64,000 nucleotides of DNA from an uncultured Myxococcales bacterium (GCA_903936705.1 CAIZWN010000044.1:149906-213905); one strand, 5' to 3'; numbered from the stretch's first letter, positions 26,582-36,303 are shown. Numbers and translations: made by a program. The notes: generated from the letters alone by a model not told the origin.

Positions 26582-27061
26582 TCAAGCCGACGGACGCCAG
26601 GGATTCGCCCAATCGATGGGACCTTCGCGGAAACGGCGTTCCAAACGGGCCAGCACCAAACTCCATGCGTCCGAGAAGTAGGCAAAACCGGCGTCCCAGT
26701 CCGGTCCCTCCTTCCAGCCGACCTGTTCCAGACTGACCTGGCAGTTCCGGTCGCCAAAGGCGTTGATTTCGATGGACACCGTCGTCTTCTGGTCACGGAT
26801 GGGCGAGCCTGGTACGAAGTTCCACTCGAAGACCAACCGGCGGCCCTTCTTGACCTCCAGAACCTTGCAGCCCTCGCTGCCGCGGGATCCGGCAGGCGCC
26901 TCCGGCACGAAGACGATTTCCCATTGGCCTCCCGCCTTGACGTCGATCACCGCGTCGGGGGCCAGGAAGGTCCGCAGGCCCTCTACCGTGGTCCAAGCCA
27001 TCCACACGTCGGCGGCCGGGGCCTCGATGATCTCTTCCAGGCGAATCAGACGTTCGGCCAC
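26582..27061 (-). CDS. SRPBCC (AHSA1-like) domain protein
   Basis: This 159-residue START/Bet v1-type fold begins 'LEEIIEAPAADVWMAWTTVEGLRTFLAPDA', the usual opening of AHSA1-like SRPBCC proteins, and ends with a long C-terminal helix. It starts at GTG 27061 with GGGAG 6 nt upstream. Such domains bind hydrophobic ligands or act as co-chaperone-like modules. Its role beside the hydrolase genes is not known. Confidence 0.85.
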   Translation of the reverse strand: MAERLIRLEEIIEAPAADVWMAWTTVEGLRTFLAPDAVIDVKAGGQWEIVFVPEAPAGSRGSEGCKVLEVKKGRRLVFEWNFVPGSPIRDQKTTVSIEINAFGDRNCQVSLEQVGWKEGPDWDAGFAYFSDAWSLVLARLERRFREGPIDWANPWRPSA

Positions 27062-27197
27062 GATCGACTCCCAGCTTCCAGCCGGCCCGATAATACACGA
27101 GTGGAGGGCGACGGCCTCACATCAAAAGCCACATAGTGGACATTCGGGAATCGGGATGGGCTACACCCTCGGGTTCCATGTACAGCCAGCCTGACGC

Positions 27198-27782
27198 CTA
27201 CTTTCGCAAACCCTCGACTTCACCATGCCGGAAACACTGCACCATGTGGTCGTTGAACATGCCAACTGCCTGCATGAAGGCATAGCAGATCGTTGGCCCG
27301 CAGAACCGGAAACCGGCCTTCTTCAACGCCTTCGACATCGCCTTTGACTCGAGAGATTCCGAGGGCAACTGCGACATCGATGTAAATGCGTGGTCAATAG
27401 GACGGCCGTTCACGAATCCCCACAGGAAGTCGGAAAAAGACGTGCCGCGCGCCGCCAGATCAAGAAAGGCTCGCGCGTTCGAAACGGCCGCGCGCACCTT
27501 GGCCCGATTGCGGATGATGCCAGGGTCCAGCAGGGCAGCCTGAACGCGGGCCTCATCCCAGGCAGCCAGACGCACCGGATCAAATCCCTCAAACACTCGC
27601 AGGAAGTCGTCGCGCCGGTGCAAAATACTGCGCCACGACAAGCCAGCCTGGAACCCGTCCAGCACCAGCTTGCCAAACAACGCCCTATCGTCACGGACCA
27701 CAACACCCCATTCCCGGTCGTGATAATCGCGCATCAGAATGTCGTTGCCCGGCCACTCGCAGCAGTTTCGTTGCAGATCCAC
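27198..27782 (-). CDS. tag: DNA-3-methyladenine glycosylase I
   Basis: The 194-residue product has the Tag fold and signatures: 'YHDREWGVVVRDD' near the start, 'LVLDGFQAGLSWRSIL' in the middle, and 'FRFCGPTICYAFMQAVGMFNDH' at the end with the zinc-site Cys and His residues. It removes 3-methyladenine from alkylated DNA. I place the start at GTG 27782, which has GGAGG 5 nt upstream and gives the standard length. An upstream ATG at 27848 has no ribosome site. Confidence 0.9.
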   Translation of the reverse strand: MDLQRNCCEWPGNDILMRDYHDREWGVVVRDDRALFGKLVLDGFQAGLSWRSILHRRDDFLRVFEGFDPVRLAAWDEARVQAALLDPGIIRNRAKVRAAVSNARAFLDLAARGTSFSDFLWGFVNGRPIDHAFTSMSQLPSESLESKAMSKALKKAGFRFCGPTICYAFMQAVGMFNDHMVQCFRHGEVEGLRK

Positions 27783-27873
27783 GGATGCCTCCAGCCGGAA
27801 AAGTATCCGTATCACCGGCTCGAGGGTCAACCACTCCCCAGGAGACATGTGAATTATGGATTAGGTCCACAGG

Positions 27874-27902
27874 TTGACCTCCCCGCCTGCTGGTGGTAGG
27901 TT
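27874..27902 (+). promoter_or_regulatory. tRNA-Arg promoter
   Basis: TTGACC (27874-27879), a 17-nt spacer and TAGGTT (27897-27902). The predicted start is about 9 nt before the mature tRNA. Confidence 0.5.
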
Positions 27903-27917
27903 CCCCGTGCGTTACCG

Positions 27918-27993
27918 GCCCCTGTAGCTCAGTTGGATAGAGCCGGGGATTCCTAATCCCTGTGTGCCGGGTGTTCGACTCACCCCAGGGGCG
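27918..27993 (+). tRNA. tRNA-Arg (anticodon CCT)
   Basis: A 76-nt cloverleaf: acceptor GCCCCTG pairs with CAGGGGC, D-stem GCTC/GAGC, anticodon stem GGGGA/TCCCT with loop TTCCTAA, and T-stem GGGTG/CACCC with a TTCGACT loop. The anticodon CCT reads AGG. CCA is not encoded. Confidence 0.93.
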
Positions 27994-28129
27994 CTGAAAT
28001 CATTGATCATTCCTGCGTAACTACGGGCTTCGCAAGATGCCGGTTATACCGGAACTTCACCTGAAAATCCCTAGGAAAACCCCCAGAACGCCTTGATGCA
28101 ACACGCCACTACATGCCAACCACCGGAAA

Positions 28130-28157
28130 TTGACAAAGGGGTTTGTCGGGCTAAACT
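28130..28157 (+). promoter_or_regulatory. promoter with an embedded inverted repeat
   Basis: Consensus TTGACA (28130-28135), a 16-nt spacer and TAAACT (28152-28157). GACAAA-GGGG-TTTGTC, a perfect 6-bp inverted repeat (28132-28147), overlaps the -35 box and spacer, exactly where a repressor would block polymerase. The leader to the ATG at 28230 would be about 66 nt. Confidence 0.6.
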
Positions 28158-28229
28158 GACCTCGAGGAACATATTCATGGGTTGTCTGGCGGGGCTTTTG
28201 TTGCCCTGGAATTGTGGAGGTAGAGGGCC

Positions 28230-28880
28230 ATGAACAGACTGATTGCCATTGCGCTGATGTTTGTGATGGTTTCGCTGGCCGGCCTTGAGGCCTGGGCGCA
28301 GCGTCGTCCTCCCCCACGAAAGGCCGCCGCCGTTGCGGCGCCACCCCCTAACACCGCAGCCGTAGCGGCCCCCCCTCCCAACACCGCCGCCGTCACGGCC
28401 CAACGCCGAGCACCATCTAATACCGCCGCTGTCGCAGCACCACGACCGGCACCGAACGTGGCTGAGCCACGTCATGACGAGAGACGCCATCACGACAAGC
28501 ATCATGACGGCAGGCGCAAGGACGATAGGCACCACAACGACGGACGACGTGACGATGGATATCATGGCGATGCTGCTGCCGTAGGTGTTGCTGTTGGCGC
28601 GGCCGTCGTTGGAGCAGCCGTGGTCGGGGCAGCAGCCAATACAGCTGCCGCCAGGGCCCCTGCCCCCAATGTCGCCGCCAGAGCCCCTGCCCCCAATGTG
28701 GCAGCCAGGGCCCCTGAACCCAACGTCCCGGTTATTGGCACGATGGTGCTCACGTTGCCTGGCGGATGCGAAACTTCCTCGGTGAATGACGTCCAGTACT
28801 ACAAGTGTTCAGGTTCGTACTATCGTCCGATCTTCGGGAACAACGGTGTCTATTACCAGGTAGTCGTGCAACCTTTCTAG
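28230..28880 (+). CDS. secreted Ala/Pro- and His/Asp-rich low-complexity protein
   Basis: The 216-residue protein has a signal peptide cleaved after about residue 23 ('AGLEAWAQ'). Then come three 'NTAAVAAPPP'-type repeats, a stretch of about 35 residues rich in His, Asp and Arg (about 80-115), an Ala/Val/Gly-rich segment, and three 'APAPNVAAR' repeats. The compact C-terminus holds two Cys and 'YYKCSGSYYRPIFGNNGVYYQVVV', which resembles DUF6515-type tails. GGAGG lies 9 nt upstream of the ATG. The His/Asp stretch could bind metal. Function unknown. Confidence 0.75.
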   Translation: MNRLIAIALMFVMVSLAGLEAWAQRRPPPRKAAAVAAPPPNTAAVAAPPPNTAAVTAQRRAPSNTAAVAAPRPAPNVAEPRHDERRHHDKHHDGRRKDDRHHNDGRRDDGYHGDAAAVGVAVGAAVVGAAVVGAAANTAAARAPAPNVAARAPAPNVAARAPEPNVPVIGTMVLTLPGGCETSSVNDVQYYKCSGSYYRPIFGNNGVYYQVVVQPF

Positions 28881-29039
28881 GAACTGCCCGCTTAAAGATC
28901 AAGTCAATCTGGCAGGTTTGCCCACCATTGCGGAAGAATGCCGACTTGTCCAAACCGGCTGACGGCGGCTGACTGTGTCCAATTGACGGTATTGCGGACG
29001 CTCGGTAGCATGACATCGTTGTATTCGTAGGAGCAGTGA

Positions 29040-31145
29040 TTGCCGCGGCAGGTCCTGGTGTGGGCATTTGTTCTTGCGCCCTTCGCAGCCTCCTGCTGCC
29101 AGCAGAACCCCGAAATCGACGGACGTTCTGTTCCCGACAGCCATCGGTCTGTTGCAACCTCGCGAGTTCTTTCCCCTGGTGCCGCTAATGACCTATTGCC
29201 ACTCGCCATTCCAGTTGCCGACGGCGATTTCAACGCACCAGAGTATCGACTCGACGGTGTATCCATCGACACCCGACAGGTTCGCGCCAGGTACTTGCCC
29301 ACGGGTGACGGCCCCCCGGTGGACGTTCGTCTGCTGGACCCCGAGGAGTCCTGCCCCGAATGCATTCCGGCCGGCGATTTCCAACTACGTGCAGACTCCG
29401 GAAGCGCTGGCGCTCGGCATGTGGCTGGTTTCGTTTCGGGGTTCCTTGGGTCGCATCATGCTGGAGGAATCTGGATCCGGCCCGTGCCGGCGCCCTTGCC
29501 GATACGGACACTCCAGTGGTCAACCATGACATCGCCTGAATTCGCCTTGCCCATTGCCATGAGGGCACTCTGGATTTTCGTCCTGCTGGGCTGGGGCCTT
29601 GATGCCTTCCGCAAGGTTCGGCGCAAGGATTGGAACGTCACCCTCTTCCAGGTGTTCCTTTTCATCGGGGCCGCAGGTCTGAATCTGTCGCTGGCCACCT
29701 TCGGCCCCGGAGATCTGCACTGGAACCAGGCCCCATTCTTCCTGTCCCCACATGGATACGACCCCATGTACGGCAGTTCTCCCGGCGGTTTGCTGCGACT
29801 TCTGTTCCCATTGATACCGCGTACCTTCGACGCCTCGATCGTCATCCAGATCCTGCTGGGTGCGTTGGCTGCGGTACTTGCGGTCTCGCTGGGAAGTGCC
29901 CTGGGCCTTGGTCGGGTGCAGGCGGCGTTTACCGGGATAATTCTGGCGGCACAACCATTGTTGGTGCGTTTCTCGGGCGAGGGAGATCGACAGGCATACG
30001 TTCTGGTCCTGGTCATCATGACACTGCTGCACCTTGCCCGCCATCGGCGTGATGGTTCGTGGACCGAATTGGTGCGCTACGTGGTCGCAGCAACCCTCTG
30101 CCTTCATGCCCGGCCGGAAGGGATCCTGATCCTGATTCCTGCGGTGGCGTTCACATTGTCGGCGGGTGAGCCTGGAGGGGCAATTCGAACCCTGGCTACC
30201 ATGCGGCGGCTTGTTGGCGAGGGTTTGGCCCATCTGGTGGTGGTTGCCCTGCTTGTCCCCTATGCGCTGGTGTCGCTGAGCCAGTTTTCAGGTTATTGGA
30301 CCAGCTCGCTTGGGTCCAACTCGAGGTCATTGGCGGATGTGGTCTGGCTTAACCCAGAATTCACCGCTTCGGCCTGCATTGCACTGGTTCTGACAGGTTT
30401 TGCTGCCGCCTTGTTCAACAGGCATCGGATGGCGCTTTGGGCGTCGATGTCGATGTGCGCCGTGACATGGTTTGGGTTGTCCTACCCGACGGCGGGACTG
30501 AAGATCGCCAGCGCCCGCTATCAGACGCTGGCGTTGCCGCTTTTGATTCTTGTTGCGGCCTACGGGCTACATTTTCTAATGCGGCTGGGATTTCGGCTGA
30601 CCCGACGAACTGCTGTTCGTGAAGTTTTGCAGGTGGCAACTCCCATTGCGATCCTCTGCTGGATAGCCCTTGCGACGCAGGCCCCGATGCGGATGGTGAC
30701 ATCACCCCGCACGATCGACTACGAGTTCCGCTTTCTGATGTCTGCCCTGCCCTTGCTGCCTGCCGATGCCGAGATCTTCTATACATATCCTAGTGATCGC
30801 TACAACCTGGACCTGGGATTGCGCGCCCCGCCGCCCCTGTCGATACTGGCGGGCCGTACGCGCCAGCAGTGGATCCAGTTCAGACCCGATGAAACCTTGC
30901 AGCCATCATCGCATCCCCGCTTCTACTTCCAGCAGGCGTCCTGTTACGCGACCCATGCGAACTTGGACGAGGTCGGACGAGCAGCCGTCGCCGTGGAATG
31001 GGGCGACCGTTGCAGGCAAGCAATGGCCAGGTTCGGGGATTCCCCGTTTCTAGAGGAAACCATCCCAGCATCCAGGTTCGCGTCAGATCTGTATCTGGTT
31101 GATCCGTTGCGAGTCGGATTTTTCAGGATGCAAAAGGATTTGTAA
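29040..31145 (+). CDS. polytopic membrane protein, GT-C/glycosyltransferase-39-like
   Basis: This 701-residue protein starts at TTG with AGGAG 6 nt upstream. Residues 1-160 are an extracytoplasmic region after a signal-like segment that contains adjacent Cys residues ('APFAASCC'). About twelve membrane helices follow (about 165-560), then a soluble C-terminal domain of about 140 residues. The early loop 'GPGDLHWNQAPFFLSPHGYD' and the helix layout resemble GT-C lipid-linked sugar transferases, but the catalytic Asp pair is not clear to me. Possible role: adding sugars to lipids or surface proteins. Function is not proven. Confidence 0.65.
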   Translation: MPRQVLVWAFVLAPFAASCCQQNPEIDGRSVPDSHRSVATSRVLSPGAANDLLPLAIPVADGDFNAPEYRLDGVSIDTRQVRARYLPTGDGPPVDVRLLDPEESCPECIPAGDFQLRADSGSAGARHVAGFVSGFLGSHHAGGIWIRPVPAPLPIRTLQWSTMTSPEFALPIAMRALWIFVLLGWGLDAFRKVRRKDWNVTLFQVFLFIGAAGLNLSLATFGPGDLHWNQAPFFLSPHGYDPMYGSSPGGLLRLLFPLIPRTFDASIVIQILLGALAAVLAVSLGSALGLGRVQAAFTGIILAAQPLLVRFSGEGDRQAYVLVLVIMTLLHLARHRRDGSWTELVRYVVAATLCLHARPEGILILIPAVAFTLSAGEPGGAIRTLATMRRLVGEGLAHLVVVALLVPYALVSLSQFSGYWTSSLGSNSRSLADVVWLNPEFTASACIALVLTGFAAALFNRHRMALWASMSMCAVTWFGLSYPTAGLKIASARYQTLALPLLILVAAYGLHFLMRLGFRLTRRTAVREVLQVATPIAILCWIALATQAPMRMVTSPRTIDYEFRFLMSALPLLPADAEIFYTYPSDRYNLDLGLRAPPPLSILAGRTRQQWIQFRPDETLQPSSHPRFYFQQASCYATHANLDEVGRAAVAVEWGDRCRQAMARFGDSPFLEETIPASRFASDLYLVDPLRVGFFRMQKDL

Positions 31146-31206
31146 CCGTTTATTGGGATGAAGCCCTGCGTCGCAATGGCGACAGCGACAGCATCTGCAG
31201 CAGGAA

Positions 31207-33210
31207 TTATTTAGCAGCGTGAACGCGATCCTGCGACTGCCGGTAGCGTTCGGGAATGCGCGGCAGGCCTGTCGCCGGGTCCTTCGGAAACGACGCCGCA
31301 TAGTCTACCAGCGTGCGCCACAGTTTCAGTTCCTGAATACCCGCGGTCGCTGGGTCGATGTCCAGGATCGCGTCCTCGTTCTTCAGATATTTGTTCCCGT
31401 CCTTGTCCTTCATGTCGATCGCAATCATCCCGCTGGTAGCCTCTTCCAAAACGTCCAGCATCTGGGCGATGTAGAGGTTTGCCCCAACCTTGTATAGGCG
31501 GGTATTGGTGGCGCTGGTGTCCAATGCCTCGGCGGCATACCCCGATATCTCGTCGCCCAACCAGACGCTGGTCACCTTTTCCAGCATTCCGGCGGCTGGG
31601 TCGTACTCGAAACGCAAGCCCGACACTTGCAGCCAGAAACTGTCCGCAACGATCGGGGCAATACCCACGATCACCTCGGCGGCCTGCAGCAATTCGCTTG
31701 CCGTCAGATAGAAGGACAGCATTGGATAACCGATCAGTTCGTCCGGGCCTATGCCCAAGGGCAGCACGCGTACCAGGTCACCGACACGAATCTCGCCTGT
31801 CTGCCCCATCTGGATCCCGTCGCGGATGACACCGTTCGCCTCGAACACCACTTCCACAGGTCCCCCTGGGTCGTGCTGCGTCGTCGTCCAGCGCACCGCG
31901 TCGGCCACGAAATCCCCCAGGTTCGATTCCGAAAAGTCCTTTGCCAGCAGGTCGAAGGGCGTTGTCGCCACGGCCGACTGGTATCCGTATGTCGTCCCCT
32001 CGAACATCGACCCGGACAGGCGCCCCTCGGCGTCCTGAACCATCTCTGTCACCTCGGGCAGTCCGGGCACGCTGTCATCCGCCCGGGGCGTGTCCCACGA
32101 CTCCAGCTTGAAGACCCCGTCCTCGCGCACCAGCGTCAGGCGACCCAGGTGCTGACCGTACCAGCCGGCCTGCAGGATCAGCGTCTTGCCAACGACTGTC
32201 GGCGTCGGCAGCACCACATGGGTGTGGCCGCCCACGATCACGTCGATCTCCGGAACCAGCTTGGCCAGTTGCTCATCCTCGCCCTGAACAACCCCGTTCG
32301 TCACCCCGGAATGAGACAGCGCCACAATCAGATCCGCGCCCTCGGCCTTCAGGGCCGTCACTGCCTCGTTGGCCGCCTCCTCCAGCGGGCGCACGGTAAT
32401 CGGCTGAGCGTGGGGCGACAGTTTCCGGGCCTGAACGCCCAGAAGACCGAACAACCCCACCTTCACACCGTTGTCCAACGTGATGACCATCCAGGGCAGG
32501 ATGCGGGTGCCGAACTGAGCCTTCAAAGCAGCCGTCGACGGGTCGTCCGGAATGACCAGGTTCGAACTGAGAACCTTGATGCCCTCGCCGACCGGAACGC
32601 CAGCCTCGACAAGTCTAGCCGTCAACTGAGGCGTCCAGTCCATCTCGTGGTTGCCCAATGTCGTGGCCGCGAAGCCCATCGCGTCCAGAATCTTCAGTTC
32701 CACACCCTCGGTCAGTGTCAGGCCGGCAAACGCGGACCCGAATGTAAAATCACCCGCGTCCACCGCCAGCACGGCCGAACCCGGGCGCACGTCACGCCGC
32801 TCGCGCTGAATCAAAGACCCGATCCGTGCCAGACCGCCGATGGTTGCATCGCCGTCGGAAATACCTGGCGTGAAATCAGCCAGCGGACCAAGCCCGTCGA
32901 GGTGTGAGTGCAAGTCATTCGTGTGCAGCAGGACGATTCGCGTCTTTCCATCGTCGGCCAGGCCCCGCGGAGCAAAGAAGGTATCCCAGTCAGCGATTGC
33001 GGGGGTATCGGCCAAGGCGTCTCCTACCAGGTCAGCTACCTCCACAGAAACGTCCCCAGGGGCATCCTCCTGCAAAAGTTCCGCCGGGACGTCCTGCAAT
33101 GGCACGTCCCGGGCGTCGGCCGCCAAGTCGGCGCCGCTGTTTCCCCCGCAGGCAAAAACAAAGCAGATCAGCAGGACGGACGCGTGGATCATCTCGAAAG
33201 CATGTTTCAC
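31207..33210 (-). CDS. 5'-nucleotidase/UDP-sugar hydrolase-type lipoprotein
   Basis: The 667-residue protein has a signal peptide with Cys 21 (VFAC), an Asp/Val/Pro-rich linker to about residue 75, then a calcineurin-like metallophosphatase domain: 'HTNDLHSH' (about 96), 'DAGDFTFG', 'LGNHEMDW', 'SHSG' and 'GGHTH'. A C-terminal 5'-nucleotidase substrate domain follows ('SNLGDFVADAVRW', 'EVVFEANGVIRDGIQ', 'LPLGIG'). It starts at GTG 33210 with AGGAG 7 nt upstream, 18 nt after fadL. Surface enzymes of this family release phosphate from nucleotides or UDP-sugars. Third gene of a probable operon. Confidence 0.88.
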   Translation of the reverse strand: MKHAFEMIHASVLLICFVFACGGNSGADLAADARDVPLQDVPAELLQEDAPGDVSVEVADLVGDALADTPAIADWDTFFAPRGLADDGKTRIVLLHTNDLHSHLDGLGPLADFTPGISDGDATIGGLARIGSLIQRERRDVRPGSAVLAVDAGDFTFGSAFAGLTLTEGVELKILDAMGFAATTLGNHEMDWTPQLTARLVEAGVPVGEGIKVLSSNLVIPDDPSTAALKAQFGTRILPWMVITLDNGVKVGLFGLLGVQARKLSPHAQPITVRPLEEAANEAVTALKAEGADLIVALSHSGVTNGVVQGEDEQLAKLVPEIDVIVGGHTHVVLPTPTVVGKTLILQAGWYGQHLGRLTLVREDGVFKLESWDTPRADDSVPGLPEVTEMVQDAEGRLSGSMFEGTTYGYQSAVATTPFDLLAKDFSESNLGDFVADAVRWTTTQHDPGGPVEVVFEANGVIRDGIQMGQTGEIRVGDLVRVLPLGIGPDELIGYPMLSFYLTASELLQAAEVIVGIAPIVADSFWLQVSGLRFEYDPAAGMLEKVTSVWLGDEISGYAAEALDTSATNTRLYKVGANLYIAQMLDVLEEATSGMIAIDMKDKDGNKYLKNEDAILDIDPATAGIQELKLWRTLVDYAASFPKDPATGLPRIPERYRQSQDRVHAAK

Positions 33211-33228
33211 GGCGGGACTCCTAGTGTG

Positions 33229-34503
33229 CTAGTTCCAGTGATAGCCAACGGTAAATGTCAGGTCGTGGGTCATGTTTGTGTAGGTACCCGCCATCGGGGC
33301 GCCAGAATCCGCGCGGACCTTGCGCTTCAGCCCGAAGACCGGCATGTACGCCACGTCCAGGTAGAACCCGGACCACTGGGTGCCAAGGCCTATGCAGGGC
33401 ATCAGACGCTGGGTGTCCGGCAAGTTCGGATCCATATACTGGTCAGGCACGGGGTTCTGGTCCCACAGAAAGCCCAATCGGACAGCCAGGTGTTCGTTCA
33501 GGCCGACCCACTCCATGCCCAGACGCAGCTGAACCGCGTCCTTCCATCCTTTTGTTTCCTCGAGGGCCGGCTGCAACGCGCCTGGGCCGTCACCCTGACC
33601 AAGGCCGAGTCCCTTGGACAGTTCAAAGCGCAGTCTGTCGTACGATGACCACTGCACCCACTGCACGTCCAGTTCCAGAGACAGGTCCTTGATTGGCCAG
33701 AAGCGCGCACCGGCAAAAATCAGGTGGGGAAGCGACAGGGATCCCTTGAAACGCTGGTCCGGAAAGCGCGATGCGAATGCCTTCCCCACGTCGAAATCCA
33801 CAGTCCCGTTGTCGGCAGATATCTTGATTCCGGACCGGTACGCGATCCCCAGGCGGACCCAGGGAGCGGGCTGGTACATCAACCCGATGTTGCCGCCGAA
33901 ACCCCATGCGCTGCCACGAAGATCGACCGTGTTGGCAGCCGTGTCACCAGGGGCAGGCTGCCCCAGATTCAGGCCCCTGAAGATACGGAACGACCCGTGC
34001 ATCGCGGAAAACCCCACAGCGACGGCGAACCCCTTGAATGGGCCGAAACTGATGTTGGGGTTCAGGGTGAACGTTTCAAGCGAGGATTCGATTGCAAGCG
34101 TTCGACCTTCCCAGTTCGACGGCCACCGCATCTTCAGACCGAAGGCCGTGAACTCGGACAGCCCGATGGCCAGCCATTTGTTCACCCTGTAGGACCCGAA
34201 GAGGTACGGGACGAAGAGGGTCGGCGTCGTCGCCTCGGTCACGCTGCCAGCCGGGTTCTCGTAGGCACCCGAAATCCAATAGGTCGTCCCCGAGAACTCG
34301 ATGTAGCCGCCGTCCGAAAACGACAGGTTTGCGGCATTCTGGAACTGGGAAGATGGCTTGCCACCCGCGGCCACCAACGCTCCAGCCTGACCCATGCCAG
34401 CGGCGCTCATTTCCTGGATGTAGAACCCGTTTGCACGCGCGCTTCCGGCGCCCAGCATCAGCGCGGCAGCGGCGAGACAAATGATCGTAAGGTGCTTCTT
34501 CAT
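33229..34503 (-). CDS. outer-membrane FadL/OmpP1/TodX-family transporter
   Basis: The 424-residue protein has a signal peptide cleaved after 'AGSARA' (about residue 24). The mature start 'NGFYIQEMSAAGMGQAGA' is the FadL hatch region. A beta-barrel pattern of alternating residues follows and the protein ends with a hydrophobic C-terminal strand. GGGAGG lies 9 nt before the ATG, which overlaps the upstream lipoprotein's stop as ATGA. FadL proteins let hydrophobic compounds (fatty acids, aromatics) cross the outer membrane by lateral diffusion. Substrate unknown. Confidence 0.9.
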   Translation of the reverse strand: MKKHLTIICLAAAALMLGAGSARANGFYIQEMSAAGMGQAGALVAAGGKPSSQFQNAANLSFSDGGYIEFSGTTYWISGAYENPAGSVTEATTPTLFVPYLFGSYRVNKWLAIGLSEFTAFGLKMRWPSNWEGRTLAIESSLETFTLNPNISFGPFKGFAVAVGFSAMHGSFRIFRGLNLGQPAPGDTAANTVDLRGSAWGFGGNIGLMYQPAPWVRLGIAYRSGIKISADNGTVDFDVGKAFASRFPDQRFKGSLSLPHLIFAGARFWPIKDLSLELDVQWVQWSSYDRLRFELSKGLGLGQGDGPGALQPALEETKGWKDAVQLRLGMEWVGLNEHLAVRLGFLWDQNPVPDQYMDPNLPDTQRLMPCIGLGTQWSGFYLDVAYMPVFGLKRKVRADSGAPMAGTYTNMTHDLTFTVGYHWN

Positions 34504-36275
34504 CGTGCGCTCCCTCCCTTCGAACCGCACGTCCCGGTCGCGAACGTCCACGCCAGCACTACGTCCTCGCGCTCGGCGACCACGTTATCCACTCCGGTTT
34601 CACCGGGGATGCCGGGCTTGCCGTCGGGGCCAAGGACCAGGAAGTCAAGATGCGGCTTGAGGTTCTTCCTCAAACCCTCCAGGTACAGCAGCACTCCCAA
34701 CATGGTCTGGCCCGCAGACTCCAGCGCCGACGTCGAAATGTCCTCGACCTGGCCGGTGAGGATCAGAGTGTCCAGTCGGCTGTCCAGGTAGGGTGAATTC
34801 CAGGCGACAGGGGTGCCTTTTTCGTCGAATGTCACCAGCGGAGTATCCAGGAACGTCACCGCGCCAGTCGTCGCGTCAACCTGCTTCAGTGCCACGCGGG
34901 CCAATCCGAAGTATGCCTGATCCACCGCCGCACGGGACCCGTCGGCCGTTTTGATCCCGTTTGTCACCACGGCGAGATACATGGAACTGCCCACAAGCAG
35001 TGCACCATTTGCTGGTACCGCCTTCACGGAGGGTCGACCGGCTTCGTCTGCAACCGTCACGTCAAGAGGAACCTCGACGTAGGTGCCGTCAACAACCCGA
35101 AACAGCTTGACGGTATTGGCGTTCACGGTGTCCGCACTAACCTGCTTGTCCAGGACGAATGCCAGGGCCGAGTCGCACGCAGCATCGGCCGATGTCATCA
35201 AGCCAGTGTCCTTGTCCAGCGAGTCCGACGGCGTCGGCTTCACCGCGTTTCCACCAAGGAGGGCTCCCACCGGGTCGAAGTAGTCGGGCATTGGATTCGT
35301 CGAAATTGTGAAGTGGTACGCCGTTACGACATCCGCCCGGGTCCATGCGCCGGCCACGCCGTCCAATTTTTCCCAGATCTTCAAACCCCAATCCGTCAAC
35401 TGGCGGCCGCCTTCCAGCGTGCGAACCGCCTCCAAACCAGACACGACGCCGCTGCGTGGCAGCCCGTCCGGGCCGATGTACGTCGTGCCCGTGCCGTCAA
35501 ACAGGGTCGGTGCCGCAAACAGCAGGAACGGGCCATCGGCCGTCACGGAACGGGCGACCTTGCCGGCAGCAACCTCAACCTCGGTCAGGGCCTCCTTCAG
35601 GCCGCGGTCGGTCCATCCAGTCGCGACCACAAGGTAGGTATGCCCAGAAGCAAAGTCCTGGGGTGGGGTGAGGACAGCAGGCTGCGGCAGGCGCAACGTC
35701 AGCATATAGGGCATCGCCTCGGCCAGCTGCCAGTTCGAAAGACGAAGGTATTCGCCTGGCCGGAGAAACTCGGGCTTCAGCGGATCAGTAACGTCCAACA
35801 GCCAGAAGTTCGCCATGGCCCCGTTTGTCCCGTCGTAGGGGACCAGCGAGCTCAGGTCGATGGGCCGACTGAATGGGATTGACGGCGCGAAGGAAGCCAT
35901 GAAGCCATCCATCCGATTCTGTCCCGCCAGGATGGCCCTGGTCAGGACATTGTCTTCGGTCACGGGGTAGCCGAGATCCTGCGCCTTCTTGGCCGCAGCA
36001 GCGTCCACAACCGGCAGGGCCAGCTGCTGTGGGGCTGGTGTGGCAGCCGGAACGCCAGGTATGCTGACGATCCCAGCCTGCCGAACCGGATTCAGAAAGT
36101 TGTTGGGCAGCGGCAGGACGCCCCAATCCGGGTTCACTATTGCGACAGGGCCAGTCGAATAGTTGTAGGGTTCGGGGTCAACCAGTTCCACATCGGAACA
36201 GGCGGCCGCAAACACCGCCGTCAAGAACACGAGAACTGTCACCGGGAGCCACCTGAGCCTGTCGGGACGAACCAT
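34500..36275 (-). CDS. lipoprotein resembling the N-terminal domain of bacterial extracellular lipases
   Basis: This 591-residue lipoprotein (lipobox AAAC, about residue 26) begins 'DWGVLPLPNNFLNPV' and has 'NRMDGFMASFAPSIPFSRPIDLSSL'. These two features recall the N-terminal region of Pla-1/cef-type lipases, but no GxSxG serine motif is visible. The body looks like several Ig-like modules. It is translationally coupled (ATGA) to fadL, so it may present a hydrophobic substrate to that pore. AGGAG lies 8 nt before the ATG. Confidence 0.72.
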   Translation of the reverse strand: MVRPDRLRWLPVTVLVFLTAVFAAACSDVELVDPEPYNYSTGPVAIVNPDWGVLPLPNNFLNPVRQAGIVSIPGVPAATPAPQQLALPVVDAAAAKKAQDLGYPVTEDNVLTRAILAGQNRMDGFMASFAPSIPFSRPIDLSSLVPYDGTNGAMANFWLLDVTDPLKPEFLRPGEYLRLSNWQLAEAMPYMLTLRLPQPAVLTPPQDFASGHTYLVVATGWTDRGLKEALTEVEVAAGKVARSVTADGPFLLFAAPTLFDGTGTTYIGPDGLPRSGVVSGLEAVRTLEGGRQLTDWGLKIWEKLDGVAGAWTRADVVTAYHFTISTNPMPDYFDPVGALLGGNAVKPTPSDSLDKDTGLMTSADAACDSALAFVLDKQVSADTVNANTVKLFRVVDGTYVEVPLDVTVADEAGRPSVKAVPANGALLVGSSMYLAVVTNGIKTADGSRAAVDQAYFGLARVALKQVDATTGAVTFLDTPLVTFDEKGTPVAWNSPYLDSRLDTLILTGQVEDISTSALESAGQTMLGVLLYLEGLRKNLKPHLDFLVLGPDGKPGIPGETGVDNVVAEREDVVLAWTFATGTCGSKGGSAR

Positions 36276-36303
36276 ATGAAGGGCTCCTACCGAGTATGGT
36301 GCC

